The notes: generated by a model from the sequence alone, not told the origin. Positions 17,849 to 27,058 are shown, counted from the stretch's first letter. The stretch: 64,000 nt of DNA from Allorhodopirellula solitaria (GCF_007859855.1 NZ_SJPK01000002.1:186001-250000); one strand, 5' to 3'. Numbers and translations: made by a program.

Positions 17849-19969
17849 ATGAACGCCGCACAACCGCAGCACGAGTGCTTTTCGATTGATGCACTGACGA
17901 ACTATCAGCTTGGCAAGCTGTCCTACGGTGCGATCGCGCAAATTGAACGAGAGGCCTACGACTGCAGCAAGTGTCGGTCACAAATTGCTTCTCTCGATGA
18001 CGTGGCCGATGAAACGGTACGTCTACTGGCCGGACTGGATCATTCAACGCTTCGATCCGATGCATCGGCGACGCCATTTCGCAGTTCTGCCCAAGACTCG
18101 TACCAACCACAGCGTTTCGGAAACTACGATTTGATCCGCCCGATTGGTCGCGGTGGTATGGGAGAAGTGTGGCGTGCCACTCACCGCAGCCTACACCGCG
18201 ACGTGGCGGTCAAGCTGATGCCGCTCGACAAGTTGATCTGCGACACGTCGCGCATGCGATTTGAAAGAGAATCCACTCACCATGGCGAATTGATTCACGA
18301 CAACCTGGTGCATGCTTACGATGCTGGTGAAATCGACGGAATTCCTTACCTGGCAATGGAATTGCTCGATGGTTGTGATGCCATCGATTGGTGCGATCCA
18401 TCGAGGTTATTGCCCTTCGAGGCCGCATGTGAAGTTGCTCGACAGGCAGCACTCGGGCTCGCACACGCGCACTCCAAGGGATTCATCCATCGAGATATCA
18501 AGCCCTCAAATCTCCGAATCACATCGATTGGGTGCGTTAAAATTTTGGATATGGGATTGGCCCGTCTCGTTCAACAACAAGGAGTGGCAGAAGCGACAAC
18601 GTCGAAGAATCAAGTCCTAGGAACCATCGCGTACATGGCACCGGAACAGTTTCGTGACCCAAGTTCCGTCACAGCCTCGGCTGACCTGTATTCGCTCGGG
18701 TGCACACTGTTCCACCTACTTTGCGGGCATCCTCCTCATCCAAACGATGACGAAGAAGGGCTCATCGCCACGGCGGTGCGGCGGCACAACCAAGCCGCTC
18801 CCGACGTACATTCCCTGCGTCCAGAGATCCCCAAGACACTGAGTCAGCTAGTGGGCAGGCTCATTTCCCAAGATCCAGTGAAGCGAGTCGCATCGGCAGA
18901 GGATCTGGTCAAGGAATTATCCGTACTGAGCTCACACACCAAACTGCTGTCGACGATTCAGGGGAACGGCTCCCTGCAGTCGCAAGATATCGTGCCAAAG
19001 CGAGTGGCTAGAAAAACCAAGTGGTTTCTGTCCGTCGCAGCGATCGCTGCGACGGTAGTAGGAACTGCCATGTTGATGTCGCGGTCGGCGCACGACAGTC
19101 AGGGACGTGGGATTCACTCTCAGAACGCTAGCCAGTTAGGCGTAGGCGACAAGGATGTCGCTGGTCTCCCAGAAATCAACGAGTCCACCCGTCTCGCCGT
19201 TCTGAAACTTGCCGTGGACGAGCCCATTCAGAACAAGCTGCTTGTCGCAATCAATGCTCGACCAGAACAAAAGAGCTGGATTGTCTCATTGGGCAATGGA
19301 CTCATCTCTGCCGTGACTCTCGAAGACTTCCCTAATGATACAACCCTTGTCCACTTGCCAGGTCGAACCCGGATGGCCAAAAACCGAGCGTTGGATGAGT
19401 TAGTGCGTTCCGAGGCATCCCACGAACTGCTCGCCAAAATCGGACTGGATGATCATCGCGCGACGACCGCTACTATCGAAATGGCATGTCGCGAAGGAAC
19501 GGTTGCCGGGCAGGTTCATCTAAAACACCTTGTAGCCGCGCGTGATGAAGAAAGCATTATTGGCGTCGCGATCGCCCGCCGAGACAAGCTTCATGCCGCA
19601 TGGATCAGTACACCGTGCCTGCCGAAATTGCATCAGTACTATCGAAACGCAATCGTCAAGCGATATCAGGCTGCGATGGAGTCAGGTTCCTGCCAAGCTG
19701 CATTGCGAGATATCGAACACCTGATGTCGAAACCGTTCGTCGCTGCTGAGGACTATCTGGCCGCCGCGAATTGCTATGACGCCCTTGGAGATACGAGCGA
19801 AGCAGTTTCGACGTTGGATGAAGCCCTTTCATTGGCCCCCAGCCTCACATCCATCGATTTTCTCGTCGCCGTTGGTGACCGCTGTTTAGAAATCGACACC
19901 GGTGCTAGCGAAAAGGTTGCCGAACGTGCATTCACCAAAGCGCTCTATCGACTTCAGACCAATCCATAG
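17849..19969 (+). CDS. Membrane Ser/Thr protein kinase with anti-sigma-like N-terminus and TPRs
   Basis: The protein has 706 residues from ATG 17849. Residues 1-60 contain C10 and the pair C39-x2-C42 in a region shaped like a ZAS/zf-HC2 anti-sigma finger, although the usual His before the CxxC is replaced. The kinase domain spans about 90-355: glycine loop GRGGMGEV, Lys122, catalytic HRDIKPSN 214-221, and DMG at 234-236 in place of DFG, followed by MAPEQF. A single membrane span (WFLSVAAIAATVVGTAML) puts the C-terminal part outside, and that part ends in TPR-like repeats. It lies directly after an ECF sigma gene, so the inferred role is coupling an envelope signal to that sigma factor. Confidence 0.9.
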   Translation: MNAAQPQHECFSIDALTNYQLGKLSYGAIAQIEREAYDCSKCRSQIASLDDVADETVRLLAGLDHSTLRSDASATPFRSSAQDSYQPQRFGNYDLIRPIGRGGMGEVWRATHRSLHRDVAVKLMPLDKLICDTSRMRFERESTHHGELIHDNLVHAYDAGEIDGIPYLAMELLDGCDAIDWCDPSRLLPFEAACEVARQAALGLAHAHSKGFIHRDIKPSNLRITSIGCVKILDMGLARLVQQQGVAEATTSKNQVLGTIAYMAPEQFRDPSSVTASADLYSLGCTLFHLLCGHPPHPNDDEEGLIATAVRRHNQAAPDVHSLRPEIPKTLSQLVGRLISQDPVKRVASAEDLVKELSVLSSHTKLLSTIQGNGSLQSQDIVPKRVARKTKWFLSVAAIAATVVGTAMLMSRSAHDSQGRGIHSQNASQLGVGDKDVAGLPEINESTRLAVLKLAVDEPIQNKLLVAINARPEQKSWIVSLGNGLISAVTLEDFPNDTTLVHLPGRTRMAKNRALDELVRSEASHELLAKIGLDDHRATTATIEMACREGTVAGQVHLKHLVAARDEESIIGVAIARRDKLHAAWISTPCLPKLHQYYRNAIVKRYQAAMESGSCQAALRDIEHLMSKPFVAAEDYLAAANCYDALGDTSEAVSTLDEALSLAPSLTSIDFLVAVGDRCLEIDTGASEKVAERAFTKALYRLQTNP

Positions 19970-20016
19970 TTCTTTCTAGTTCCCCTTTTCCCGCTTCAAC
20001 TACCCGGAGTTTCCAA

Positions 20017-21408
20017 ATGAACCGTGCTCACCTACTCCCTCTCGCGGCAATCATGATTGCCGTCTCCTGCGTCAACGCACAACCGCCATCGATTAGCGAA
20101 CTGCAGCCCCCAGTCGACGGTGGTCCCACGGAGGTCACGTCTCCAAGCGATGTTGTCGTAACAGGAAATTTGGTTGCAGCAGCGTCGGCGCAGGACGCCG
20201 TCAATGCAGCGTCAGAAGCACTCGATAAATCGATTGCCAAGAATCGAGCAGCGGGCTCGAGCAGCGACCAAGACTCCTTCCATGACTTCAAATGGGTGCA
20301 GTTTGGAAGCGGCTATGGCATCGTTTCTAAAGGTATCGCCGTCTACAAAGAGCAGCCAAATCCGACCGCTGGGCTCATCGCCCAACGCAATGCCTACGTT
20401 GTCGCCTACACGGCTGCGAAAATGGCCATGACCCGTGGCCTGGAGGGGGTAGCCAGCGAGGGTTCAACGGAAAACAAAGAGTTCAGCAAACTGATCGCTG
20501 ATGCCAATGAGGGAACGACCACATCTGGGGTGACCACCACAGAGACGATCTCGCAAACGGCGAACGGACTGTTGAAAGGCTACGTTGTTTACTCCGTACA
20601 CGAGGCCGCCGATCCCGATGATGCACAATACCGCATGGTTTCTGTCCAGATCGCGAGCACGCCAAAGACGCTGCAGAGCGTGAGCCGAGTGGGGGCCATC
20701 CAAGATGTTGCCACAATCAACGACGGCCTAAGAGCCGCGATGACTGAGATTTCCGAGGGACTCGTTCCACCCGTGGGCGGGCGAGTCATTCAAGTGAAAT
20801 CAAATGGTGAGATGGCTCTTGTCGGTTTTGGATCCGCCATCGTCGCCAAGTCGACCAACAAGGCACTGAGCATGCGAAACAAGATCGATGCTCAAGGAAT
20901 TGCCGATGCTCGAGCTCGTGACGCCCTCGTCGGCATCCTGAGTGGCGACGAAGCGGTCTGGTCGTCGGGCGTCAGCTCCAGCGTCAGCCAGGAGTTCTCC
21001 GAATCGACCCAGTACGCAGTGGATACGGAACGAGAACGCACTTCCAACGAAACAATCGAATCCGCGCTGGAAACGTTTACCTCCGAGCGAAGCAATGAAG
21101 ACATTGCTATGTCGGTTCGCAAAGGAGTACTGCCACCCGGAATCGTCCGCAAAGCATGGATATCCGAAGACGGCAACTGGGCAAAGACGATTTGCATCTG
21201 TTACCCTGGTTCAACTACACGGGCACAGCAATTCTCGGAGCGAATGACATCCGCTGGACTAGTTAAAGAGCGCAATGACTCAACGGTCGCCCCACCCACG
21301 ATGAAAGACAATGCAGACGACTCAACGTCAAAGACGAGCAGCGGTCGAAGCGTCGACACGAGTGTTCCCGTCCTCCCCAGCGGACAACTCGACAACGAAG
21401 ATCTATAA
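20017..21408 (+). CDS. Secreted protein of unknown function, possibly LPP20-like
   Basis: The protein has 463 residues from ATG 20017, preceded by CGGAG. The signal peptide (AHLLPLAAIMIAVSCVNA) ends near residue 21. The central part has the run QRNAYVVAYTAAKMAMTRGL, then ETISQTANGLLKGYVVYS. Ala-rich helices followed by a 'KGY/RGA' strand recall LPP20 and related surface-lipoprotein domains, but the match is weak and by eye. Residues about 275-305 repeat the theme (IADARARDALVGILSG). The C-terminus is Ser/Thr-rich and probably disordered. It starts 47 bases after the kinase stop and is likely part of the same transcription unit. Confidence 0.65.
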   Translation: MNRAHLLPLAAIMIAVSCVNAQPPSISELQPPVDGGPTEVTSPSDVVVTGNLVAAASAQDAVNAASEALDKSIAKNRAAGSSSDQDSFHDFKWVQFGSGYGIVSKGIAVYKEQPNPTAGLIAQRNAYVVAYTAAKMAMTRGLEGVASEGSTENKEFSKLIADANEGTTTSGVTTTETISQTANGLLKGYVVYSVHEAADPDDAQYRMVSVQIASTPKTLQSVSRVGAIQDVATINDGLRAAMTEISEGLVPPVGGRVIQVKSNGEMALVGFGSAIVAKSTNKALSMRNKIDAQGIADARARDALVGILSGDEAVWSSGVSSSVSQEFSESTQYAVDTERERTSNETIESALETFTSERSNEDIAMSVRKGVLPPGIVRKAWISEDGNWAKTICICYPGSTTRAQQFSERMTSAGLVKERNDSTVAPPTMKDNADDSTSKTSSGRSVDTSVPVLPSGQLDNEDL

Positions 21409-21508
21409 CAGGCCAACGCCAGACGATCGTTACTACGGCAAAACGACACCTTCCGCCACAGGTCACGATTTTCGACAAAGCTGAAAGCCTATTGGCAGGT
21501 GCTCAAGA

Positions 21509-22795
21509 ATGAACAAATCGGCATTAGCCATGCAGGACCAACCGAAAACCCGATGTCCACGTTGCCGTATTGTGATGAGACCGCGCAAACAGGCATCCGG
21601 TGCCAAGTGCACTAACTGTCATTCGTTGCTTCCCCCAGCGCCTCCACCGATCGCTCCCACCGAGCAGTCAGGCGAAACGCTGCGGGAAGAAACACCGCCA
21701 CCCGACGCGTCTCTCATTCGAACGCAGCCTCGCGAAACAACATTCGCCCCGCGAGTGCGTTCTCGGTTGGGACTGTTCTCCTTCATCGGTCGATACTTCA
21801 AAGCCACCCGATGGCCGGTTTGGTTCTGGACGCCTGTGGGCCTACTGATCGCCGCACTGATCAGCATTCTCAAGCCAGCAGTCGCCGGTGTAAACCTTTA
21901 CCAGATCGCATTCGCATCATTCGCGTTCGGGTGCGTTGCCTTTGCCGTTTTCGCATTAGCACGCAGCTACGACTTTGTATTTCGCAAAGTTCGCACAATT
22001 CCCCGCCGTCCACGCAGCAAGATTGCAAAGCTGGCCTACGGAGGCGTCATTGTTTCTTTCTACTTGGCAGGACTTGCCGTGATCGAATCGTATGCTGGAC
22101 CGCGAGGATTCCTTGCGTCACGCTTCCCAAAGCTGGGTGCGTTTCAGTCCCAGATGCTCGGAGAATCCCAGAGCTTACCAGCCGACCCGGTTTCGTCCCC
22201 CTCAATCCCAAGCAATGAAGTAACTGTAAAGTCGCCGACACGCACCACTCCCGAGAACGCCGCACTGCGTTCAAAACCACGAATACAGGAGCAGGCGACG
22301 GAACGTGCTAACGCGGTCGATGCCAATCGAACCACCACTGCCAGTCCTGTGACGACCGTCACCTCGACGCCCGCACCACCATCGAAGGCACCACTCAACC
22401 CCAAACCGGTTCGGTCATGGATGAACTCCACAGGAAACAGCGACGAGATGGTTGCTGCCGACACCCCACGAGAAATTCCCGAACCCGGTGGTGGCTACTC
22501 GGCGAAATTTTCACCAAATGATCGAGGCGCCGTGATTTCCAGCGGCAGCAGTATCGATGACGAGCCAGATGCCAACGGCGGCCGTTCTGCAGGGCCGCAA
22601 CTCACCCATGCCAGCGAGATCGAAGCTGCCATTGGCTTGGACGGTGAATCAATCGCTAGCAAACTCACCTCTCACGAAGGACAACCAATTTCGTTCGAGC
22701 CAGGTGGGACATTTTCTGAACCTCTGATCGTGCCGCTGGGAACGAAGATTCACGGTGGCGCCAAAGCTGTCGTGCAACCAGGCGGAGCTTTTTGA
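21509..22795 (+). CDS. Membrane protein with N-terminal zinc-ribbon-like motif, unknown
   Basis: The protein has 428 residues from ATG 21509. Residues 12-40 contain CPRC and CTNC pairs, a likely zinc ribbon on the cytoplasmic side. Three hydrophobic segments follow (around WFWTPVGLLIAALISIL, IAFASFAFGCVAFAVFAL and YGGVIVSFYLAGLAVI). The second half is Ser/Thr/Pro-rich and probably disordered, ending in a small domain (IEAAIGLDGESIASKL to VVQPGGAF). I know no family with this layout. Its stop is three bases before the next ATG, so it is co-translated with the LPP20/FlgT-like gene. Confidence 0.65.
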   Translation: MNKSALAMQDQPKTRCPRCRIVMRPRKQASGAKCTNCHSLLPPAPPPIAPTEQSGETLREETPPPDASLIRTQPRETTFAPRVRSRLGLFSFIGRYFKATRWPVWFWTPVGLLIAALISILKPAVAGVNLYQIAFASFAFGCVAFAVFALARSYDFVFRKVRTIPRRPRSKIAKLAYGGVIVSFYLAGLAVIESYAGPRGFLASRFPKLGAFQSQMLGESQSLPADPVSSPSIPSNEVTVKSPTRTTPENAALRSKPRIQEQATERANAVDANRTTTASPVTTVTSTPAPPSKAPLNPKPVRSWMNSTGNSDEMVAADTPREIPEPGGGYSAKFSPNDRGAVISSGSSIDDEPDANGGRSAGPQLTHASEIEAAIGLDGESIASKLTSHEGQPISFEPGGTFSEPLIVPLGTKIHGGAKAVVQPGGAF

Positions 22796-22798
22796 CAG

Positions 22799-24058
22799 AT
22801 GAAAAACCATCGAAACATCACCATGAAGCGACCATTTGCACCTTTCTTCGCATTGCTCTGCATGCTGACAACTGCTCTATCAGCGACCGGGCAAGACGAC
22901 ATCTTGACCGTCACATCACGAGGCGTGGGCGTTTCGGAAAATGAAGCCAAGAAAGACGCCCTGATCAACGCGATGCAACAAGCGGTGGGTGCCTACCTGG
23001 ACAGTGAAACGCTGATTGAAAACGATCAAATCATTCATGACAGAGTACTTGCGGTCAGCGATGGGTTCGTGAAAGAATACGACGTCACCGACGGTCCCAA
23101 TCAACGCCCCGACGGTCTGTACGAAGTCGCGATCAAAGCTGATGTGCAACGCGGCAAAGTACAAGAACGTCTCGAAGCGATTCGTGTCATTGAAAGCACG
23201 GTGGCAGGAAAAGACGCCGCTGCGGAAGTATTCACCAAGATCGCGAACGCTGAACAGGGCCAAGAACTCTTGGAAAAGCACCTCGACGGCCTGCTGGAAA
23301 AGCTGTTGGTCGCGAGACTGGTCGGCGAAGACGGAAAACCCAGTGAGCAGGTACGCCCGATCGTCGAGATCCAAGAAGATCACCGGATCAAGTGCACATG
23401 GAACATCGAAGTGTACTTCGATATGAAAGCCTTCTACGAGCAGGTCGTTCCCCAGCTCGACAAAGTCTTCCGAGCCGTATCTGAAGGGCAACCGGGATCG
23501 TGTGTTTTCATGGGACGCCAACTCCCAGTTAAAATGCCAACCGGCTATCCGGTTCTACGTTTAGCCAAAATCCTTGGGTCAATCCCCAACTCCGAGATTA
23601 AAGTTTCAGGAAAGCCACTCCCAATCCTTCTGAGCGTTGGGCGCGACAAGTTCGGAACAAACGAACGCTTCCGAGTCTATCTCCTTTCCAGCCTTTTTTA
23701 CAAAAATGTGCTGCAGGACATTCGCAAGTGCATACTCACAACCGAGCTACACCTCTACGTCCTAGACGAAGACGATAGAATTGTCCGGCAAGATTTATTA
23801 CCACTGAACGAGGAGTCAACGGCACGCTATTCCAATTATGCGCCGCAACGATTCTATCCCGAGTTTTTACTCCGATTTGGTGGGTCCCGTTATGAGGATG
23901 AAGGCATGATCTTAGCACCTCGATTTGTATCGTCCTCAAATGGCACCAGCGGGCGAGCTGGAGTCTATACCGACACACTTCTGATTCCCTACTCCTTCAT
24001 GATCGAACAATCCGACCTTGAAAGCATATCAAGTGTTCGCTTTCGGTTCGCACAGTAA
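22799..24058 (+). CDS. Secreted protein with LPP20/FlgT-N-like domain
   Basis: The protein has 419 residues from ATG 22799; ATG 22823 is an alternative start. A signal peptide ends around SATG-QDD. The segment VSENEAKKDALINAMQQAVG, then DSETLIENDQI and GFVKEYDV, has the pattern of the N-terminal domain of FlgT and related LPP20 proteins, in which an Ala-rich helix packs on a sheet. The rest (about 150-419) is not recognisable. It is the last gene of the sigma-kinase-envelope run, three bases after the previous stop. A hairpin lies just downstream at 24070-24090. Confidence 0.7.
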   Translation: MKNHRNITMKRPFAPFFALLCMLTTALSATGQDDILTVTSRGVGVSENEAKKDALINAMQQAVGAYLDSETLIENDQIIHDRVLAVSDGFVKEYDVTDGPNQRPDGLYEVAIKADVQRGKVQERLEAIRVIESTVAGKDAAAEVFTKIANAEQGQELLEKHLDGLLEKLLVARLVGEDGKPSEQVRPIVEIQEDHRIKCTWNIEVYFDMKAFYEQVVPQLDKVFRAVSEGQPGSCVFMGRQLPVKMPTGYPVLRLAKILGSIPNSEIKVSGKPLPILLSVGRDKFGTNERFRVYLLSSLFYKNVLQDIRKCILTTELHLYVLDEDDRIVRQDLLPLNEESTARYSNYAPQRFYPEFLLRFGGSRYEDEGMILAPRFVSSSNGTSGRAGVYTDTLLIPYSFMIEQSDLESISSVRFRFAQ

Positions 24059-24069
24059 CTCCGCGGCAC

Positions 24070-24090
24070 CTTCATGGTTCACCCATGAAG
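24070..24090 (+). terminator. Possible hairpin after the sigma-kinase gene run
   Basis: CTTCATGG (24070-24077) and CCATGAAG (24083-24090) form a perfect 8-bp stem with a 5-base loop, 12 bases after the stop at 24058. There is no U-tract, so a factor-independent terminator is only possible, not shown. Confidence 0.35.
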
Positions 24091-24140
24091 CCGGCTAGAC
24101 CGCACCTGCCACATCCACCACCTGACTCCAGAGTATTAGA

Positions 24141-25700
24141 GTGATTACCGGTATCTCAATCGAGAATTTCAAAGGTGTTCGAGACAGGATTCACTTGGGG
24201 CTTCGGCCCATCACGCTACTGTTTGGAGCCAACTCCGCAGGAAAAAGCACAGTCACGGATGCATTGAATTTCTTTGAATCCGTACTCACTGCCGGCTCCG
24301 CCACCTTCCGCGATCTCACGGCAGCGGAGAACGGCGATGCTAGAAACGAACTCTCGTTCGAACGATTGGTACACAATCACGATTTGAGTCAAGTCATGAG
24401 GCTGGGGGTGGAATGCGAATTAACTCAGGGCGACCGTAATGTTTCGGTTAACAGCATGGAAGACACTGCCAGCTCTTCCGACTGGGGTGGGCCAACAAGC
24501 TACGAGATTTCTCTACCAGACGAATTTCGAAGCATATCGATCGAATTTGAGATAAGCAGTATCTTAGATGGGCGTGACCATGCGACCTCGCGAACAGGGT
24601 TCTTGCGAGGCTTCACGGTTAGCTACAACGATGAACCAATGGTTCATGTTGTGGATCGTCGACAAAAGCATGGGCATTTGAATGGATACGAATGGACCGC
24701 AGATCTCAACCATCCACTTTTGAGTGAAATCGACCAATCTGGAGAAATTCAGTTTTCAAACATCCATCACAGAATCATCGCCGACGACCACGACCCGCCG
24801 CTCAAGGATGGTTTTTATCAGGCATTTTCGGAGCAAGAAGAGATACCAAGCGACCCCGCCGCTACCTTTCTCAACGCATTTGTTTTGAAAGCGTTTCGAA
24901 CCCTAAAACTGCGTTTGTCTCAGCGAAGAACAATCGGAGGAATCCGCGACATCCCTCATCGTGATTCGATACCGATGCCATGCAACACCTCAATGAGGTG
25001 GAGCAATGGTTTGGCTGCATGGGATTACCTGGCGCACTGCGATAGAAGATCCTTGGACAAAGTCAATTATTGGCTAGGGAGCGAGCGACTGGGGGCCCGT
25101 TATCAACTGAAGCAACGTGTGCTCGTCGATTTTCAAGACTGTGTCGATCATGTTCGTGCGTTTGAGCAACACGAAGATCCTGCGAGAATGCAATCGCACT
25201 TTGAACTGCAGCATCGATCTGAAAGACGAATTGGATTGGTCCCAGAATATGACCAATTTCATGACGAATCCCCTTTCCTGCATCCTTCTGAGGTTGGCAC
25301 TGGGTTGTCGCAGATCATCCCTGTCATCGTTGCCTGCATCCACCCAGATCCTTGCTTTAGCTCAATTGCACAGCCCGATCTGCATTTGCATCCTCGGCTA
25401 CAATCTGAACTGGGGGATCTTTTCATTCACTCGTTCAACACAGACCAACGAAATCGATTCCTTCTTGAAACGCACAGCGAACACTTGATTCTGCGAATTC
25501 TTCGCCGGATCCGAGAGACACATGCAGGAACGGTTCGGGAAGAATTGAAAATCGCCACTGATGATCTCGCCATCTACTACATTAGTCAGGACAAAGGCTT
25601 CACGCAGATTCAAATGATTGAAGCGGACGTTCGAGGCGAGTTCATCCAGCCTTGGCCCGATGATTTCTTCGAACTCGATTTTTACGAAAGGTTTGGATAA
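24141..25700 (+). CDS. AAA/OLD-like ATPase with DUF3696 C-terminus
   Basis: The protein has 519 residues from GTG 24141. The N-terminus ISIENFKGV leads into Walker A GANSAGKST (29-37), as in RecF/OLD-type ATPases. The ABC-like signature is EVGTGLSQIIPVIVA. The Walker B region reads SSIAQPDLHLHP, where relatives have an acidic residue in place of the Ala. LLETHSEHLILRILRRIRE follows, and the end (GEFIQPWPDDFFELDFYE) matches the DUF3696 tail. Related ATPases serve as sensors or motors in phage defence and DNA repair systems. The stop overlaps the start of the next gene (TAATG), so the two products are made together. Base composition is locally more A/T-rich than the flanking operons, and the 3' side carries mobile-element debris, which fits horizontal acquisition. 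Confidence 0.85.
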   Translation: MITGISIENFKGVRDRIHLGLRPITLLFGANSAGKSTVTDALNFFESVLTAGSATFRDLTAAENGDARNELSFERLVHNHDLSQVMRLGVECELTQGDRNVSVNSMEDTASSSDWGGPTSYEISLPDEFRSISIEFEISSILDGRDHATSRTGFLRGFTVSYNDEPMVHVVDRRQKHGHLNGYEWTADLNHPLLSEIDQSGEIQFSNIHHRIIADDHDPPLKDGFYQAFSEQEEIPSDPAATFLNAFVLKAFRTLKLRLSQRRTIGGIRDIPHRDSIPMPCNTSMRWSNGLAAWDYLAHCDRRSLDKVNYWLGSERLGARYQLKQRVLVDFQDCVDHVRAFEQHEDPARMQSHFELQHRSERRIGLVPEYDQFHDESPFLHPSEVGTGLSQIIPVIVACIHPDPCFSSIAQPDLHLHPRLQSELGDLFIHSFNTDQRNRFLLETHSEHLILRILRRIRETHAGTVREELKIATDDLAIYYISQDKGFTQIQMIEADVRGEFIQPWPDDFFELDFYERFG

Positions 25701-26725
25701 TGCTCACCGAATTCGCTTTCACTCCAGGAGTTTTCGAGCGTGAGTCCTACGAGTCAGACAAAGTCTGGTCCGATACTCTGAGAGCGTTGGCGGCGGAAAT
25801 GTTCCCACGCACTGGACCAAGCCCGGTTGTTGCCTCCGATCTTTTCAGCGGGAGCCTGCTACCAGAGATTAGGAAACAGGTTCGACGAATTGAGAATGAC
25901 AATGTGCGATTTTTGGCGGATGGCTTGCTGACTAAGATACAACAAGTTGCAGTGCAGCGTCCTGGAATGCGCAATTGGCCTGAAAGCGACCTGGATTGGT
26001 TCCAAGAGTCGCTCGCCTCGCATCGCGACGAACCAATCGGCCGTATTGTCTCGACACGGTCAACGATTGAGAGCGGCGAGATCAGTGATCCGTCGGTCTA
26101 TCCAGTTGAAGATACAAACGAGGACAAGTTCTGGAATGGAATCGGGATGTCGTCATCCCCGCATCTGATCGCTGACGAGCAAATGAATCTTCTGCGTACG
26201 ATGCTTCTGCATGCCGACTGGATTGCAATCATCAACCCATACTCGGTGGACAACGAACGCGCATTTGTGCGGGCGATCTACGCGAATGCTACTACGAGAA
26301 AACCAGGATATGATGTCCCCGATTTTGAAATCCATGGCCAATTGGATGGCCGTTTTGAGGCCTCGAGTCAACAGAGCAATGCGGAGGATTTGAAAAAAAG
26401 CCTCGCCATAATCCACTCTATCGAATCAAATATCAGTATATTCTTTTGGCCAAAGTTTCTCGATCGCTACGTGGTTGCCGGAACTTACACCTCCACATCG
26501 TCCGAAGTGAAGCGAAAAAAGATACGCTGGGGTGTGAGCATGAGTCATGTGGCGCGAGACAACGATCAACCTGATGTTCGTACCTCCTGGCATCTCATGC
26601 AAAAAGATGGCCTCCGCCACGTCGAAAGCAAGTTTCTGTCGGCAGAAAGTCGTGAGAGTATTCAGTCGATTGAAATTGGTTCATCCGACGGAAGCGTGCG
26701 CAGAGCACAGCGGAAGGTTTTTTGA
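25700..26725 (+). CDS. Partner protein of the DUF3696-type ATPase, possibly PLD/MIT_C-like
   Basis: The protein has 341 residues from ATG 25700, which shares one base with the ATPase stop. No signal peptide or membrane span is visible. The first 150 residues are not recognisable. From about residue 160, LLHADWIAIINPYSVDNERAF, then SNISIFFWP, FLDRYVVAGT and WGVSMSHVA follow the order of strands and the DRY-type motif seen in phospholipase D-like MIT C-terminal domains, but no HKD catalytic motif is present. That assignment is by eye and weak. Tight coupling suggests it is the effector or target-recognition subunit of a two-gene system with the ATPase. The function is unknown. Confidence 0.7.
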   Translation: MLTEFAFTPGVFERESYESDKVWSDTLRALAAEMFPRTGPSPVVASDLFSGSLLPEIRKQVRRIENDNVRFLADGLLTKIQQVAVQRPGMRNWPESDLDWFQESLASHRDEPIGRIVSTRSTIESGEISDPSVYPVEDTNEDKFWNGIGMSSSPHLIADEQMNLLRTMLLHADWIAIINPYSVDNERAFVRAIYANATTRKPGYDVPDFEIHGQLDGRFEASSQQSNAEDLKKSLAIIHSIESNISIFFWPKFLDRYVVAGTYTSTSSEVKRKKIRWGVSMSHVARDNDQPDVRTSWHLMQKDGLRHVESKFLSAESRESIQSIEIGSSDGSVRRAQRKVF

Positions 26726-27058
26726 GGCATGGCTCTCGTATCCAATGATCGTTCAAAAATGCGTCCCTGACGAACAAACGCTCGCCAGGGACCGACAACA
26801 CCATTGGCGTACCGCTTTTGCAGGGAAACGCTGGCGACCGAGATATCCCTTGCCAAGCCAGCACCTCTTCAGAGCTCGGCTCCGTTTCTCCCGGCAGCTC
26901 CAGTCTAACATTCACTATCACCTCCGACAAATCAATCATTGGATACTGGAGCCATGGAGTGCCGGGATAAAACCGGTTTGGAATAGAGAATGAAAGTTTC
27001 TTACGAAGAAGGTTTAGCCAATCACTTCGGCCTCCGGCGGAGGGACGAATGCGGTAAC
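26726..27058. other. Gene-free stretch between the ATPase pair and the intron relic
   Basis: No supported gene was found in this stretch of 333 bases. A minus-strand frame crosses it (about 26740-26990) with protein-like stretches, but it also runs antisense into the 3' end of the partner gene and into the intron relic, has no convincing start or ribosome binding site, and matches nothing I recognise. It may be a decayed remnant. Confidence 0.4.

Noticed and set aside
17849-19969. Classical zf-HC2 anti-sigma finger in the kinase
   Set aside because: Only part of the ligand set is present and the usual His is absent, so it is recorded as anti-sigma-like, not as a confirmed zinc finger.
24061-24110. 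Factor-independent terminator after the sigma-kinase genes
   Set aside because: The stem is good but no U-tract follows, so it is listed with low confidence only.
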